Below, in pieces: positions 45,646 to 57,264 of a DNA stretch of 64,000 nucleotides (within the stretch, counting starts at the first letter, position 1; each line of letters starts with the position of its first letter). The position numbers and the translations under genes are program-made. This DNA is from Polytrichum commune (taxonomy: Eukaryota > Streptophyta > Polytrichopsida > Polytrichales > Polytrichaceae): assembly GCA_950295325.1 (NCBI GenBank), contig OX485808.1:35544527-35608526 (forward strand). The letters are read 5' to 3'. The notes below the pieces were generated by a model, which was not told where the DNA came from, did no database searches, and worked only from the letters and a program-made list of their open reading frames with translations.

Positions 45646-46956
45646 TCATCCCACCACACATTTCACGGTCCCACAAATGTTGTTGTGCGGTGGAGGGATA
45701 CTAAGATAGACACGAGGAGTAGGGAGAGAGAAATCGAGGACCAAGGCATGGTTCACACCCATAAGTATCTTTTCTTAACATCGTGGTTATTTTTAACTAC
45801 ATGCACACTTGGCCCATTGTGTCATGTCACTTACGAGTTGTAAGATATCTCCCACTCTTTTAGAACCCAGGCCACAAACGGTTATGGGTGTAGATATAAC
45901 TGTTGGTCACATACATGGCCCCTATTGTGGACACTTCCAACTCCACAAGACAACTTCGACTGTTAGATAGAATTGGAAATTGTCTCATCTGTCTAGCGAA
46001 TGCGAATCACAATAGTTGTCATTTCGAGTTTCAGAAACGTCCTACTTTCCATGCTTCAATTGAGCCGCACAAAATCCTTGTGATTGAGCAAGTCTGACTT
46101 GATCTTTCATGGAAGTTTTCTGGAGGAGAGGAAATCTTATCACACAGAAATAACTGTCGACCCTGAAACTCGCATTGTTTACAGTTCTTGCACTTTCTCG
46201 TTACTGTACTAACAGGAGGGGCAAGCAAGTGACCAGTACATCCTCTTGATTTCAATGATAGGGATCATTATGTTTTGTAGCCTGTGCAATTAGATGCAAC
46301 CGAAATGAGTAGATCGATTAAATGCAGATCAGAGTCCAAATTCCACTGTTGTAAGTAGTAGCTGTTCTCTCCGAGGAGGAAGTATACAAATATTAGAATT
46401 CTATAGACTAATAAACGCCAGAACACACAACAATAAACCAACCTGATTCAAGAATACCTAACTGGATACTAGAATGCACATGTAATAAGTCGCCATGGCA
46501 ATGCCTAGCAAAACTAAGACCCGACGTACCATGCATATTAGGAGCACCCAATCAAAGTCCAATAGCAATGCTCTCGTCCCTATTCCTCACAATACAATTC
46601 ATAAAGTTCATATACTGCCATGTAGATACCCAAAACAAGCCAGCACACACAAATACATCAAATATGACCCACTCATAACAACACTAAGATAGAAAGGATG
46701 GAAAAAGAACCCCCTCATTACGGCACAACAACGGGAGTAAGAGGCCATCCCCCCCCCCCCAAACTTGGCTCTAACCTACTTGTCTCTAACCTTCATACGT
46801 TGAGCCCACCTTCCACAAGAAAGCCACAACACCTTATCTCGCATTAGGGTTAACATGATCAACATAAGGCCAACAGGCTCACATTCATGTTGTTGCTAGA
46901 ACACATGCATTTCTTTTCTTTTCTTTTTCTTTCTTTACAAATATTAGAGATATAAG
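45646..46956. other. Gene-less stretch
   Basis: A C run of about 12 bases lies near 46750 and a TTTCTTTTC-type tract near 46910-46936. No supported gene. Confidence 0.4.
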
Positions 46957-47190
46957 ATATGCGTATGTTATTCAACTACTTTTCTTGATTGGACTCTCAT
47001 ATTTGATCAGTGTGTGATTAAGTGAGGCTGAAAGAACAAACACCATAAAGACACATGTTTAAAAGAGATTGGACTACGTCTTTAAAAAATTTAACTACTA
47101 CACACTCAACAGTGAACATCATTGGGAGGACATGTGTGTTCAAGTAAGGAATCGACAAACATGTCTTTTCAATAACCATAACTAAATCAA
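46957..47190 (+). repeat. Dispersed repeat C, copy 2
   Basis: TATGTTATTCAACTACTTTT, GAGATTGGACTACGTC and CTCAACAGTGAACATCATTG follow the order of 12886-13100. Confidence 0.7.
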
Positions 47191-48081
47191 TGTAGGCCTC
47201 ATTTTTGTTGATGCTTCATTATAGATTTGCTAATGCAACACAAGTCTCATTATGTATATCTAATTGGGAGATGAAAAAAAACCAAATAACACACATATAC
47301 CTTATGCGTTACCTGTGCAATCCACACACCCTCCCCACGTTAACTCAAATAATGTTGTCAACCAAAAATGTAACACCTTGAGAACATGTGATACAATAAT
47401 ATGATAAAATGATTTGAAGGCCTAATCCAAGAAGAGGAGAATTGTTTTGAGCATGTAACTTGCATTGGATTGAAATATCCTGCCACTCCATATCTATCAT
47501 ATTAAGATCCTTCGCTTGAAGTTGTGACACTTTTGATTGATTGAATAAGCTCAAATTGTCTACAAAACTTTAAGTGCTTTAGAGCTGACTTGAGCCAGAG
47601 ATTTAGATATCATGAAGAACTAAAATTCAATAGCTCAGGCAGTCTCAGTTTGAAAGTAGATCCATGTTCAACCCTTCAATTGCATGGGCGCACTCAACTG
47701 TATTGGGTGCATGTTCAAGAATGGCCATGTGATAAGAAACTTGCCATTATCAAAATCAAGCAAACCAAATTCATGAGATGATGGAAAACTAATGCAACCT
47801 GAAGGCCAAGTCATGTTTTAAGTCTAGTAAAACTGGTAAAGCCATAAGATAGGAGAGATACTTACAAAGTGTGGTACCCAACTGGCATAGGTTAATGTGT
47901 GGTGTACATGACAGTAACTTTCTATGCAAAGTATTTAACAACAATACAACTGTTACTTGAGCTGTAAAACATCACTTCGTCTATTTTCAATATAAACAGA
48001 TCACTGTGACCAAAATGGTTGATAAATTCCCCATCAAATGCCAGAATTGTACACATTCCATCACAAAGTTCGACATGAAAG
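47191..48081. other. 3' flank of SEC20 and unclassified sequence
   Basis: A 63-codon plus frame at 47590-47781 (ends IKIKQTKFMR) resembles nothing I know. The last few hundred bases are probably SEC20 3' UTR (minus strand). Confidence 0.35.
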
Positions 48082-50701
48082 TCACAGTTCTTCATGATAT
48101 GTCGGATTGTGTATAGGATCTTCACTTTGAAACATAACCTCTGGAGCACTTCGAGCAGTTGGAATATTTGAATGTGCATCCTGATGCTCATGATATGGTG
48201 GAACACTCTTGGACGTGTGGAGACTTTTGTGAAAATCCAGCTGCTCACTTCCTCCGGATGAAAAATGTTGTGAAGAAACTTTTGGGACAGGAGCTGGTGG
48301 TGGGGGCACCTTCACAGGAGTTCGATACACAGGCAAAACAGGAGCTGTCTTTGTATGCTTTAAAAATGGCAGCCGTCTCAAAGTGATGTAGAAACAAACC
48401 ATCAAAAAAATGAAGACAAAGAAGATCACCAGTGCCCTGGTCCAAATTCCCACCAAGATCTATCAGTGGTTCATTCTAAAGGTGTAAAAATGCAAGCACA
48501 GATTCATTTTCAGAAAGTAAACTATACAGTTTGAACCCTACATCCTGAAGAGTGCAGATTAAGAAACAATACATATGTTCAACATGCAGATACTGGATGT
48601 TACCAGTTTTGAATGCCACTTAATTGGAGGTATGGTACCTGTCAATAAGATCTTGACGTTGCATGGTGGTCAATTTGGAACGGGTAATGCCCAGGATGGA
48701 ACGTTGGCCTTTATACTCTGTATCGGCCATCCTCAATGTCTTGTTTGATTGATCTGACAAACAACATTCAAATCACAAAACGAAAACAGTCGCAATATGC
48801 TTCCACATTGATGTGATTTTAGAATGTGCCACCACACATGGTCTCTTGCACCAGTGAGAAATATCTAACCCTCAATTCCACATGAAGAGCTTTGTAGATT
48901 TCATAGATAGAATCATGAGAACAGTGATGAGGTAAAGTGAACCTACCTAGCGCAGTCAATGTGGCTGCATTTCGTTCCACCTCCTACATGCCCAACAGGA
49001 TGTATGATCCGTTAACAGTCCCTAACCCACATCAGAAAACCCTTTTGCAGGAAAGCAGAATATTGAAAAGTATACAACACATTGTCAAGCGTATGCACTC
49101 TTCCATTGTATGCATGGTTCCAATTCACACAGCTCATGAACCTTTTGTGTCAACTTGATGTACACTTAGAATAAGCTCATTATTGAAACAACACATCTGT
49201 CAAGAAATTTTTTATATGTGAGATTCTGTATCTGCACGAGTGTGTACTGAAGTGATAAACATGGAGATTTCCTGTGTGAAACAATAAGAGCAGAGGAACA
49301 GTAACATTTTCTACAGTTTCTAGACCAGATTCAGACCTTCAGAAGCCAAAAGGGCATTGTGGAATAAATGGTCAATTTTTATTTGTCTCTGAAGATTGTA
49401 TTTCTGAAACGGACCTGGACCATCATTTGACGGGTGCGACGCAGTCCATCCGTGATACCCTCAGCAGCAGAGGACAATCCAGCTTGAGTCCTTCATTGCC
49501 ATATACAACCTTACAAAATTATTTGCACTGCCATCTAGGCACTTTTCCTCAGCTACCTGATGAGTTAAACAAACTATTCATCTGACAAAAACCACAATCA
49601 CTTCTATCTTGGGGAGCTCCAATTATATACAGAAGCCAAATGATGCAATACATGATATCCATTCAAACCACTGAGCAAGAGATTTACTGCAACTGCCGGC
49701 GCCGGGCATTAGCATCCTGTCCACCTGAAAGGAGCTCCTCTCTCTGGAGGAAAAAAAATTCTTATGAGAACTGAGAAAGACACATCTTTATGTGAGAAAA
49801 ATAGACCTTCCAATGCATGTTTTCAAGGCGTGTGGTCATCCTCCCACCAATCTGCAAACCCAAGAGTTTAAAAATGCTGGAAGGATCACAGCTGAGGATG
49901 AAATATGGTCTAACCTCATTCATTGCAGCTTGGTCAATGTTTCGTTTAGCCAGGACATTGGCATTCCTGGCACTCATACGCAACCTGCAGATGTAAGCAA
50001 TACATTTCATGAGAAACAAATCAACACAAGAGAGCTCTATACAATGACAAAAGCTGTCACATGCATCCCTAATTCATGTAAATGTCACAGACAAATAACA
50101 CTAGCAGAAAGGATTCAAGAATTGTGATGGCCAATTTTGCACAACCAGATGCATCAGTTTGAAAGTTTGCAATAGAAATAAAATTCAGCTAATGTTTATA
50201 TTATAGAGTAACAGGTTGTGATGGACCCACGCCTGAAATTGATCTTTCCACTCCTGCAGCGTCTTCATACCAGCCTCAACACCTTCATCACTGCACCAAA
50301 TCACCCAATCATCCAATCACCAAATCAGATTTGACACAATGAGCAGCAATTCACAAGAATATGTGCCAAAATTCAAAGCTCAGTAAATTAATTGGCAACA
50401 AAATCAAGCAAAGAAAAGAATACAGAAGAGCACATACATACCTTGGATATTGCTGAGCAATCATCTCATATCGCAGTAACAGGGTTCTCAGCTTCCCCAT
50501 GGAATCCTGCAACAATGCATTCGTTCGCGGAACCATAGCAGCATCCGCAACCCCGGCCACAGTCCCACAGGAAGACAGCGCTTGCATCTGCTTCTGCACC
50601 TCCTCTGTCGTCTCTGCCCACATCGTCTCCACTTCTTTGCCCATGGCTACCACATCGCCATCATCCAGCTCCATCTCCAACTCCCTCTCGTCTTTCTCCA
50701 T
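48082..50701 (-). CDS. SEC20: SEC20-type Qb-like SNARE of the ER-Golgi retrograde pathway
   Basis: Eight exons on the minus strand: 50701..50442, 50290..50231, 49984..49915, 49743..49688, 49490..49415, 48983..48947, 48753..48639 and 48459..48082. ATG at 50701 (MEKDERELEMELD) is preferred to the longer non-ATG start. The product has an N-terminal helical region (LRTLLLRYEMIAQQYP, TLQEWKDQFQALRMSARNAN). The Sec20 SNARE core follows (GLSSAAEGITDGLRRTRQMM, then EVERNAATLTAL, YKGQRSILGITRSKLTTMQ and RQDLIDR), then a single membrane anchor (LVIFFVFIFLMVCFYITL) and a Pro-rich lumenal tail ending HEEL, an HDEL-like retrieval signal. SEC20 acts in the ER SNARE complex that receives Golgi-derived COPI vesicles. 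All junctions join in phase except exon 7 to exon 8, which is off by one base with canonical sites. Confidence 0.9.
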
Positions 50702-52075
50702 CTTAAACACACCTCCCCTCACCTTGTCTCACACCAAAGAAAAAACAATGCCTACAATCTGCGACAGAAAATTTCACGAAACCCTAATTTTAACAAACAG
50801 CAGGAACTCATGAATGAAATTGTGAATGAGTTTCTTAAAATCTACAGGTCCTTTTCAACAGTGTATGTTCTATGTCTGTTAATTTAAATCTCCCTCAAAT
50901 GCATGCAGCGCTTAAAACCTTGAGGAGAAATAAATTTAACTATCAATCTACTCCCATTCAATTGAGGTGCTTCTCCCCTCCAAATTACCAATCCTCTAGG
51001 CAGGGAGAGAAATTTCTTTTGGATAGATTCACCACCCTCAACGTCAACAACATCCAAGGAATTCAGGTTCCGAAACTTAACTAGAACTTGAATTTAGTCT
51101 GAATTTTATTTTCAAATGTAGAAGTGCCCTCTAAGTTTCTTCTGCTTTCTTACACTCTTCTATAGTCGGCTAGAACGCTGTGACACGTATCGTTTGTCTA
51201 CCGAGAGCTGCAACTTTGAGAAAGTGAAAAACCCTAAACCGCAAAACCTCTGGACGAACAACCCCACTACATACGCAGCTCCCAAAGAAACTGATTAAAC
51301 TCGATGTGTCCTAACATAAAGCTTGTAAATCCAATGCAAATACAGAACTTAAACCACACAAAACCAACTCAATCTTTCAAAAGCCCTGCCAAAGTTAGCC
51401 TACATGGCAATTTCGAGTACCGAGGTTAAACCCTAGGAATGATAGTAAAGATAGTAATGATACTGACAAAAATTGAGTTTCTGCAACTCAGACAGCACAT
51501 GAGGCATTTGCCTGGTATTTTCAAGACGACGTGATTGTTCTGCTCCCAAGAGCGGCATTACTTCAGGCAATTCTGATCCTAAAACCCTCTGTCATTCGAC
51601 CCTCAACCCTAATCCAAAGAAAGACCCATTCACAGAGCCTCTTTCTATACCACTCGAGGGCGCCTGAACAATATAGAAGGGGATTCCTCTCCGGAGTCTC
51701 AACAGGAATGATCTCATCAGAAATCCCTGTGGCCATACAAGACAGTACGAGATTCTTCGTCCATCTTGAAGTCTATGGCCTTCCTTACAACCTTGATCTA
51801 AGGAATCTCATAAATGTCTGCTCACGTTTATGAAAACCCTAACAACGGGATGCAGTTGCGCACATTCATTCTTGAACGAAGCCAATTCCAAGAGCAGGCA
51901 TAACATGTATGAACTGTTGCAGAGACTTACTAGAGAGGTGGAGTCGGAGGTGGCAAAATGGCGGAGGGAGAGTTAGCATCCACTGCGAGCGACAACTTCA
52001 GCAAGAGAAGCTTGCTTCTCTGATGAATTCGAGAGCCTGTTGTTGCGTGCATCCGCAATGGAACTTAGACAACCC
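50702..52075. other. SEC20 promoter side and unclassified stretch
   Basis: Frames at 51531-51833 and 51909-52268 lack recognisable domains. AAACCCTA telo-box-like words occur at about 51231 and 51430, often seen near plant housekeeping gene starts. A divergent gene start is possible but unsupported. Confidence 0.35.
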
Positions 52076-52140
52076 TTACTCGGTTACTTATAATCCCTTA
52101 TTCGGTTATTTGTACATCCCTTATTCGGTTACTTATGCAA
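52076..52140 (+). repeat. Three-copy minisatellite of 22-24 bp
   Basis: CCCTTATTCGGTTACTTAT and variants (near 52076, 52095 and 52119) repeat three times. A related TTATTCGGTTACTT begins the repeat C copy at 53530. Confidence 0.8.
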
Positions 52141-52381
52141 GCTTGTTTATCTACCTTAGGCATGGTCCACATCCGTGGGTATTTTTTCTTGACATTGTGG
52201 TTCTTTTTATCAACATTCACATTTGGTCCATTGTTAACTTACCTCATACATTAAGTTATCATCACTAAGTTCAGTTTACCACATAGTTATAATCTAACAA
52301 CACATCTAATGTGTAATTTCAGTGGTAACTCACCACATGTGTATTGGAATGGTTGGTTAAATGTAAAGACAATGATAGTGA

Positions 52382-52753
52382 CTACACTAAATATCCCAAT
52401 TAGTGAGGGTGGGAAATTAATGAAGGTGATATTAAATTTCTTTATTATATGAATTAGTGAGGGTGGGAAATTAATGAAGGTGATATTAAATTTCTTTATT
52501 CTATGAATTAGTGACGCCAAAAGATTTAGGAAGCATTGTTCATGCCAACGCTTGGCACTATTCGTTGACAAGCATGTGGCACGCACTAATCACAAGCACA
52601 CACTAATTTTCTTCAAATCTATGGTTAATGAACATAAAGTTTACCATATTCATGAATTTAGTGTCACTTGGTAAGAATTTCAACTCTAGGTAACTTTGGC
52701 TAGAATGTGCATGTGACTTGAATTAATACCATCCTCACTAATTGGGATATGTA
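52382..52753. mobile_element. MITE of about 372 bp, family E
   Basis: The left end CTACACTAAATATCCCAATT then AGTGAGGG is mirrored by CCTCACTAATTGGGATATGTAG at the right. Internally a 54-bp unit (AATTAGTGAGGGTGGGAAAT then TAATGAAGG..) is duplicated in tandem at 52398 and 52452. The body matches the arms of the 25207 element and the element at 53992. Confidence 0.8.
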
Positions 52754-52852
52754 GTGACTTTCTAGTGATCACATGACCATGTTGACATGATGACACATGG
52801 CAAGCAAGGTGAGTTTAATGATGCCATAAATATAAGTAGTAACGCACTCTAA

Positions 52853-53379
52853 GGGCGGGTTTAGACTTGGAGTCAGGGCTCAAAAATGGGCTGGTGTGCA
52901 AGAAATCCACTCCTCTCATTGGTAGAGAAGCTAGGACTCACCTCTTCAAGTTTACACCATGAGTTGGGGCCAATTAACAAATAATTTATTTTATTCATCA
53001 TGACAATGGCCTCAAGCCTTGGAAAAGAGAGCTCCCAACCTTGTGGACTCTTTCCCTCTAGTTGAGGCCATTGTCAGAGCTTTTATTTGCTTGTAGTAGT
53101 TTATTCTTTGAGCATTGAATAGGAGGGGAGATATTCTAAATTTATTATACTTTAATCATTATCCATATAATAGTTCATGAGTACGTGGATACGTGGATAA
53201 GCCTCTCATAATTGCAGCCTCCAAATGGCCCCAACCCCACCTAAATAGGTTTACACATGAAAGCAATGAATGGAGTTAGGTTACTTTCTTATTAATGGCC
53301 TTGGGGGCCCATTTGCATGCCACATGGGACATATTGGCCTTCGTTCCCAATGGCCTTGGCCCTAAGTCTAAACATGCCC
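52853..53379. mobile_element. 527-bp Harbinger/Tourist-like MITE
   Basis: It is flanked by exact TAA duplications (52850-52852, 53380-53382). The ends GGGCGGGTTTAGACTTGGAG and GCCCTAAGTCTAAACATGCCC are inverted and imperfect. TAA duplication plus a GGGC-type terminus fits PIF/Harbinger MITEs. It has no transposase. Confidence 0.75.
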
Positions 53380-53529
53380 TAAATAGGTGACCTCTTTGGT
53401 AAAGTTGCCTATAGATGCAAATGACATGACATTTAGGTAACTTTAAGTTAGGTATTTTACCATTAAGATTGGTGAGTTTAGCAATCACATTGAGGACTTA
53501 CTCGTAGGTGTGAACTATCCCTTAGACAA

Positions 53530-53715
53530 TTCTTATTCGGTTACTTTTCTATTAGGACACCTATATTTGAGTGGTATGTGGTTTGTTATGGTTCCATAAC
53601 AGTTCACAAAAAGACACGTGTTTAACAGACCTTAGACTACATCCTCAAAATATGCTAACCATTCCAAGTTCAATACTCAACATAATTAGGGGCATCTACA
53701 TGACCATTTAATGAG
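53530..53715 (+). repeat. Dispersed repeat C, copy 3
   Basis: TTATTCGGTTACTTTTCTAT, GGACACCTATATTTGAGTGG and ACACGTGTTTAACAGA follow the order of the other copies. Confidence 0.65.
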
Positions 53716-53991
53716 CACAATAATCTTCACTTTGATAATGAATAAAATATCCATCTCAGCTCCAAAAATCATGAGGAGAATGGCTAGGCCTTGATGTGGA
53801 TTTCCTAATCATATGACTGTACTTATTGCATGTTTCATGCCCCACAAGAAGTAGGATAGTAGGAAAAAAGAACGATTTAAGATCTCAATCTAGGATATAA
53901 AAGTTAAGTTATAGCTTTCTTATTCTTATTTCTTATTCATATGGACACAAAATCTTCTTCATCAAGGATTTTGTGGTTTTGTTGCATTTAG

Positions 53992-54388
53992 CTACACTAA
54001 ATATACCAATTAATGAGGGTGGTACTCTTTCAAGTCACATTCACAATCTAGTCAAATATCTAAGTTACCAAGGGCTAAAGTTGCTACTGAGTGACAACAA
54101 ATCCATGAAGACGGTAAATTTTATGTTCATTTACAATAGATTTCAAGAAATTTAGTGTGTACTTGTGATTAGTGTGTGCCACATGCTTGTCAGTGAATAA
54201 TGCCAAGTGCCAATACTTTTAGTGATCAGTGCCAAGTGTTGGTTGCCGTACTTTCATGCCAAGTGTGATACTTTAAGTGAATAATGTCAAGTGCCGAGAT
54301 GAACAATACTTCTTAGATCTTTTGGTGGCACTAATACATAGCGTAAAGGAATTTAGTATCACTCACTAATTGGCATATTTATTGTAGT
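53992..54388. mobile_element. MITE of about 397 bp, family E, second short copy
   Basis: The left end CTACACTAAATATACCAATT then AATGAGGG is mirrored by CTCACTAATTGGCATATTTA then TTGTAG. The interior shares AATGCCAAGTGCC and TACTTTTAGTGA words with 26690-26740. Confidence 0.8.
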
Positions 54389-54782
54389 GAAAAGTGTTCA
54401 CCAATTGCACACCAATTTTTTTTATTGGGGTGGAAATCAAGGCATTGGGAGTTAGCATGTACATGAATGGGTCAAATGTGATTCAAAGAAGGAGATTTAA
54501 AAGAAGCCATGTGATCACTTGAATTTGCCAATACTAAAGCTTTGATTTTTTTATTATAGATATTCCGTCAAGAAAAAAATATCGATATTGTCCTATATGT
54601 GCATATTCAAATCTAATTGAATATAATTGAATATAATTGATTGCCAAAAGTAAACTTCGAAAAAATTGAAACAAGTGTTGCAACTATGTTACAATGTCTG
54701 CACCATACATGTGTATTGAAAACGTGTTCTTATTTTTGCAAATGTCACATAATGAATCCAAATAAACACATATAGACACCCC
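54389..54782. other. Gene-less AT-rich spacer
   Basis: Nothing is seen. Confidence 0.4.
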
Positions 54783-55401
54783 GGGGGGATACTGGCGAAA
54801 ATTGTAGAAACAATGTGCGATAAAAAATAGGGTCTAATACATTCATTATAAATAAATTTTGTAAAAAAAGTACATATAATACATGGGGTTTTAAAATAAT
54901 GAAACATGTTTACATGTAAAATATCATCACATAGAATGGCCTCTTTTATATAATCTGTACATGTAAAACAACGTGAAACAATTACTAGAGGTAGCGGATC
55001 TAAGGTAGGGTATGTGCTAGTAAATGGAAAGAGGTAATTTTTTTGTTGAAAAAACTTAGATGGATGACTTCACATGTTGGCTGGCTTGAAAGTTATTGAA
55101 CCAACGTATCCAATGTGGAGTTAATGTTCTCTACCTACGTGCCGGGAGGGAAAATTTCAGCACATTATTTAAATTATAATCTTCTTTTCAATTTTCTTTG
55201 GTAGTATAAGTAAAATAGGGTATTTAAAAATGATACCCCAAAAAAATTTCTAACTACTAATAGGGTGTATTCAAATTCAAGCATTTACCTTTATTTTGAG
55301 AAATACCATACCTTATAATCTTATCTACAAGGTAAATAGCCCCCCGATAAATAGGTCATGAGCGCACGTGTATGCATTAATATAAGAGGGAGTGACCTCC
55401 C
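54783..55401. mobile_element. Inverted-repeat element of about 619 bp, family A, copy 2
   Basis: Its internal sequence follows 9851-10472 base for base over long runs. The left terminus has decayed (GGGGGGATACTGG instead of GGGGAGGTCACTGG), while the right end keeps AGTGACCTCCC. Confidence 0.78.
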
Positions 55402-55981
55402 TGAGGTTTTTTTTTGTATTGCAGTGATCCTATTCTTAAATATTTTTATGTTGCAATGCATGTTGCTCTTTTTGTACTTAGTTTATGTCATTGAGATTTG
55501 GTTTCATTGTTCTTGTTTTCTGTTCTACACTGGTCATTTTTGGGTGACAACATGGAGGAGGCTTTCTAGGCCTACCATGTGTTTTTGTTTTTAATTAATT
55601 TAAGAAAGAAAGGTTATGGTTATGGAGAACTTGATTTTTCTATTGGGTTTGGAATGTTTGCTCAAGGTTTATTGTTAATTAATAGGAAATTCATTAAATT
55701 AGAAGGTGTGTACGGGTATTTGACATCAATGGAGATATTAAAGCATGTGTGCAACGGCAATTTAGTCCAAAATGGCTGAAAAATCCAAAATTATCTAACT
55801 ACGTTGAGTTTTTGTCATTGTTTTATCAACGACACACAAGTTGACTTTGTACTAGCTAAGCAAGTGTTGTCATTTTTATGTCAATTATGTTGCACTACAT
55901 ACATAACACAATATTTTTGAGTGTGGACTTCGCATCCAACACCCCAAACAACCCAAAAGCCGCAACATTCATAGTTCGTGT
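55402..55981. other. Gene-less T-rich stretch
   Basis: No recognised feature. Confidence 0.4.
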
Positions 55982-56591
55982 GTGAGAACATTGTCTAAAT
56001 TGTTATTGCAAACACACCTATCAAGTAACCTACAGGCAAGTACTCCATATTGGATGAGCGAATTTGTAAAGGGTCTATCTCACTGGGACACCCATGACAA
56101 CCCCACCACATCTAAACTAACATATGATGATATCAAGGAGGTTTTTTTGGGTCAAAGAGTGGAACTCTTTCCATCTCTCAGGGAAGAAACTACATCACCT
56201 CCGCCTAAAGGATTTTCTCAAATACGAATGTGAACTATACTTGAAGTAACATTTGACACCACCACAACGCAAGATCATTGTTGCCTTCCACACCTGGAAT
56301 CATAGACTTGCCAGTGGAATTGGACGATGGACGACTATCCCCATGTCTAGGGATACTAGACTATGCCACTTTTGCTCCTATAACACAATTGCCAATGGGG
56401 CACATTTCATGTTGGAATGTCCCCTATATAAGCCCATTAGAGATAAGTTTCCATCACTATTTGATAATGTAATTCTAGGGAACCTCAAGTCTTTCATTCA
56501 ATTGGACCACCAAGTTGACATTAGCCTCTATCTCACGGAGGTTACCGCACTCCGCCACTCTCGAGAATTAGTTGGTTTGATACCATCATGA
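55982..56591 (+). mobile_element. 3' end of an APE-type LINE (post-RT and zinc-binding region)
   Basis: The frame 55982-56233 (YWMSEFVKGLSHWDTHDNPT) is followed, after a frame change, by 56253-56591. That frame has LTPPQRKIIVAFHTWNHRL-like sequence, then RLCHFCSYNTIANGAHFMLE and CPLY. The C..C...H...C spacing is the zinc-binding motif found after the reverse transcriptase of many plant LINEs. It is only the 3' part, 5'-truncated as usual for LINE insertions. Confidence 0.82.
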
Positions 56592-56689
56592 TGTCGCAAT
56601 TAGCCTTTTAGGCTTCGTGGAGTTTGGGATCAATTTCATTTCTTTCATTTCATTGAAACTTGCCAAAGTCCAACATTCCGACCCTCAAC

Positions 56690-57050
56690 CTTGTTGCCCT
56701 TTGCATCCAACACGGAACCAACTGCAGGTGGGTATGTCCGGGGCTGCCTAAATACCCCTGACGAGCGTTGCACTCGTCGGGCGGTGGGCAAGGGCAGCCC
56801 CAAGAAACGTTCGAGGCTTGGTCAGCCCCGAGCCTGCCCACCCCGCCCTGCTGGCCCCTCCCCGCCGGCCCGCCCTCCCCGCTCCGACGCTCCTCTATGC
56901 TACGTGGTGTCGTGCTGATGTTGCTCCCTGGTGCAGTGCTATGTTGCTGCCGCTACTCCTTGCTGCTCTTACAAGTAAGGTATTGCTGCTCCCAGTGCTT
57001 TTGTATTGCTCCGACGTTGTTGTTGTAGATGCGCCAGTGGTTTGGTAGGA
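56690..57050. other. GC-rich island of unknown origin
   Basis: It is much richer in GC than its surroundings, with CCCCGCCGGCCCGCC-type runs. A short hairpin GACGAG-CGTTGCA-CTCGTC lies near 56760. Open frames on both strands are explained by composition. It could be an element end or a captured gene piece. Confidence 0.4.
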
Positions 57051-57104
57051 TGCCAACACATGAGCATGGTGGTTTATGCCATTATGTGAGGCCATGGAGT
57101 TCAT

Positions 57105-57135
57105 GGCTACACTAAATATATCAATTAGTGTAGCC
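57105..57135. repeat. Perfect 31-bp palindrome (family E terminus)
   Basis: GGCTACACTAA, a 9-base loop, then TTAGTGTAGCC. The sequence equals the terminal motif of family E MITEs. Confidence 0.85.
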
Positions 57136-57264
57136 AAATGCCCATCAGCAGCGACCTATGCCGACCCATGCCCACACATAGCATGACATGTGCCCACCCA
57201 TGCCCACCCATGCTATTCAAATTGCGCCCATGTATTCAAAAATTGTGTAATGTGTATTACCTGC

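Noticed and set aside
56650-57137. Multiple frames in the GC-rich island
   Set aside because: Five overlapping frames on both strands are explained by composition. No domain is recognised.
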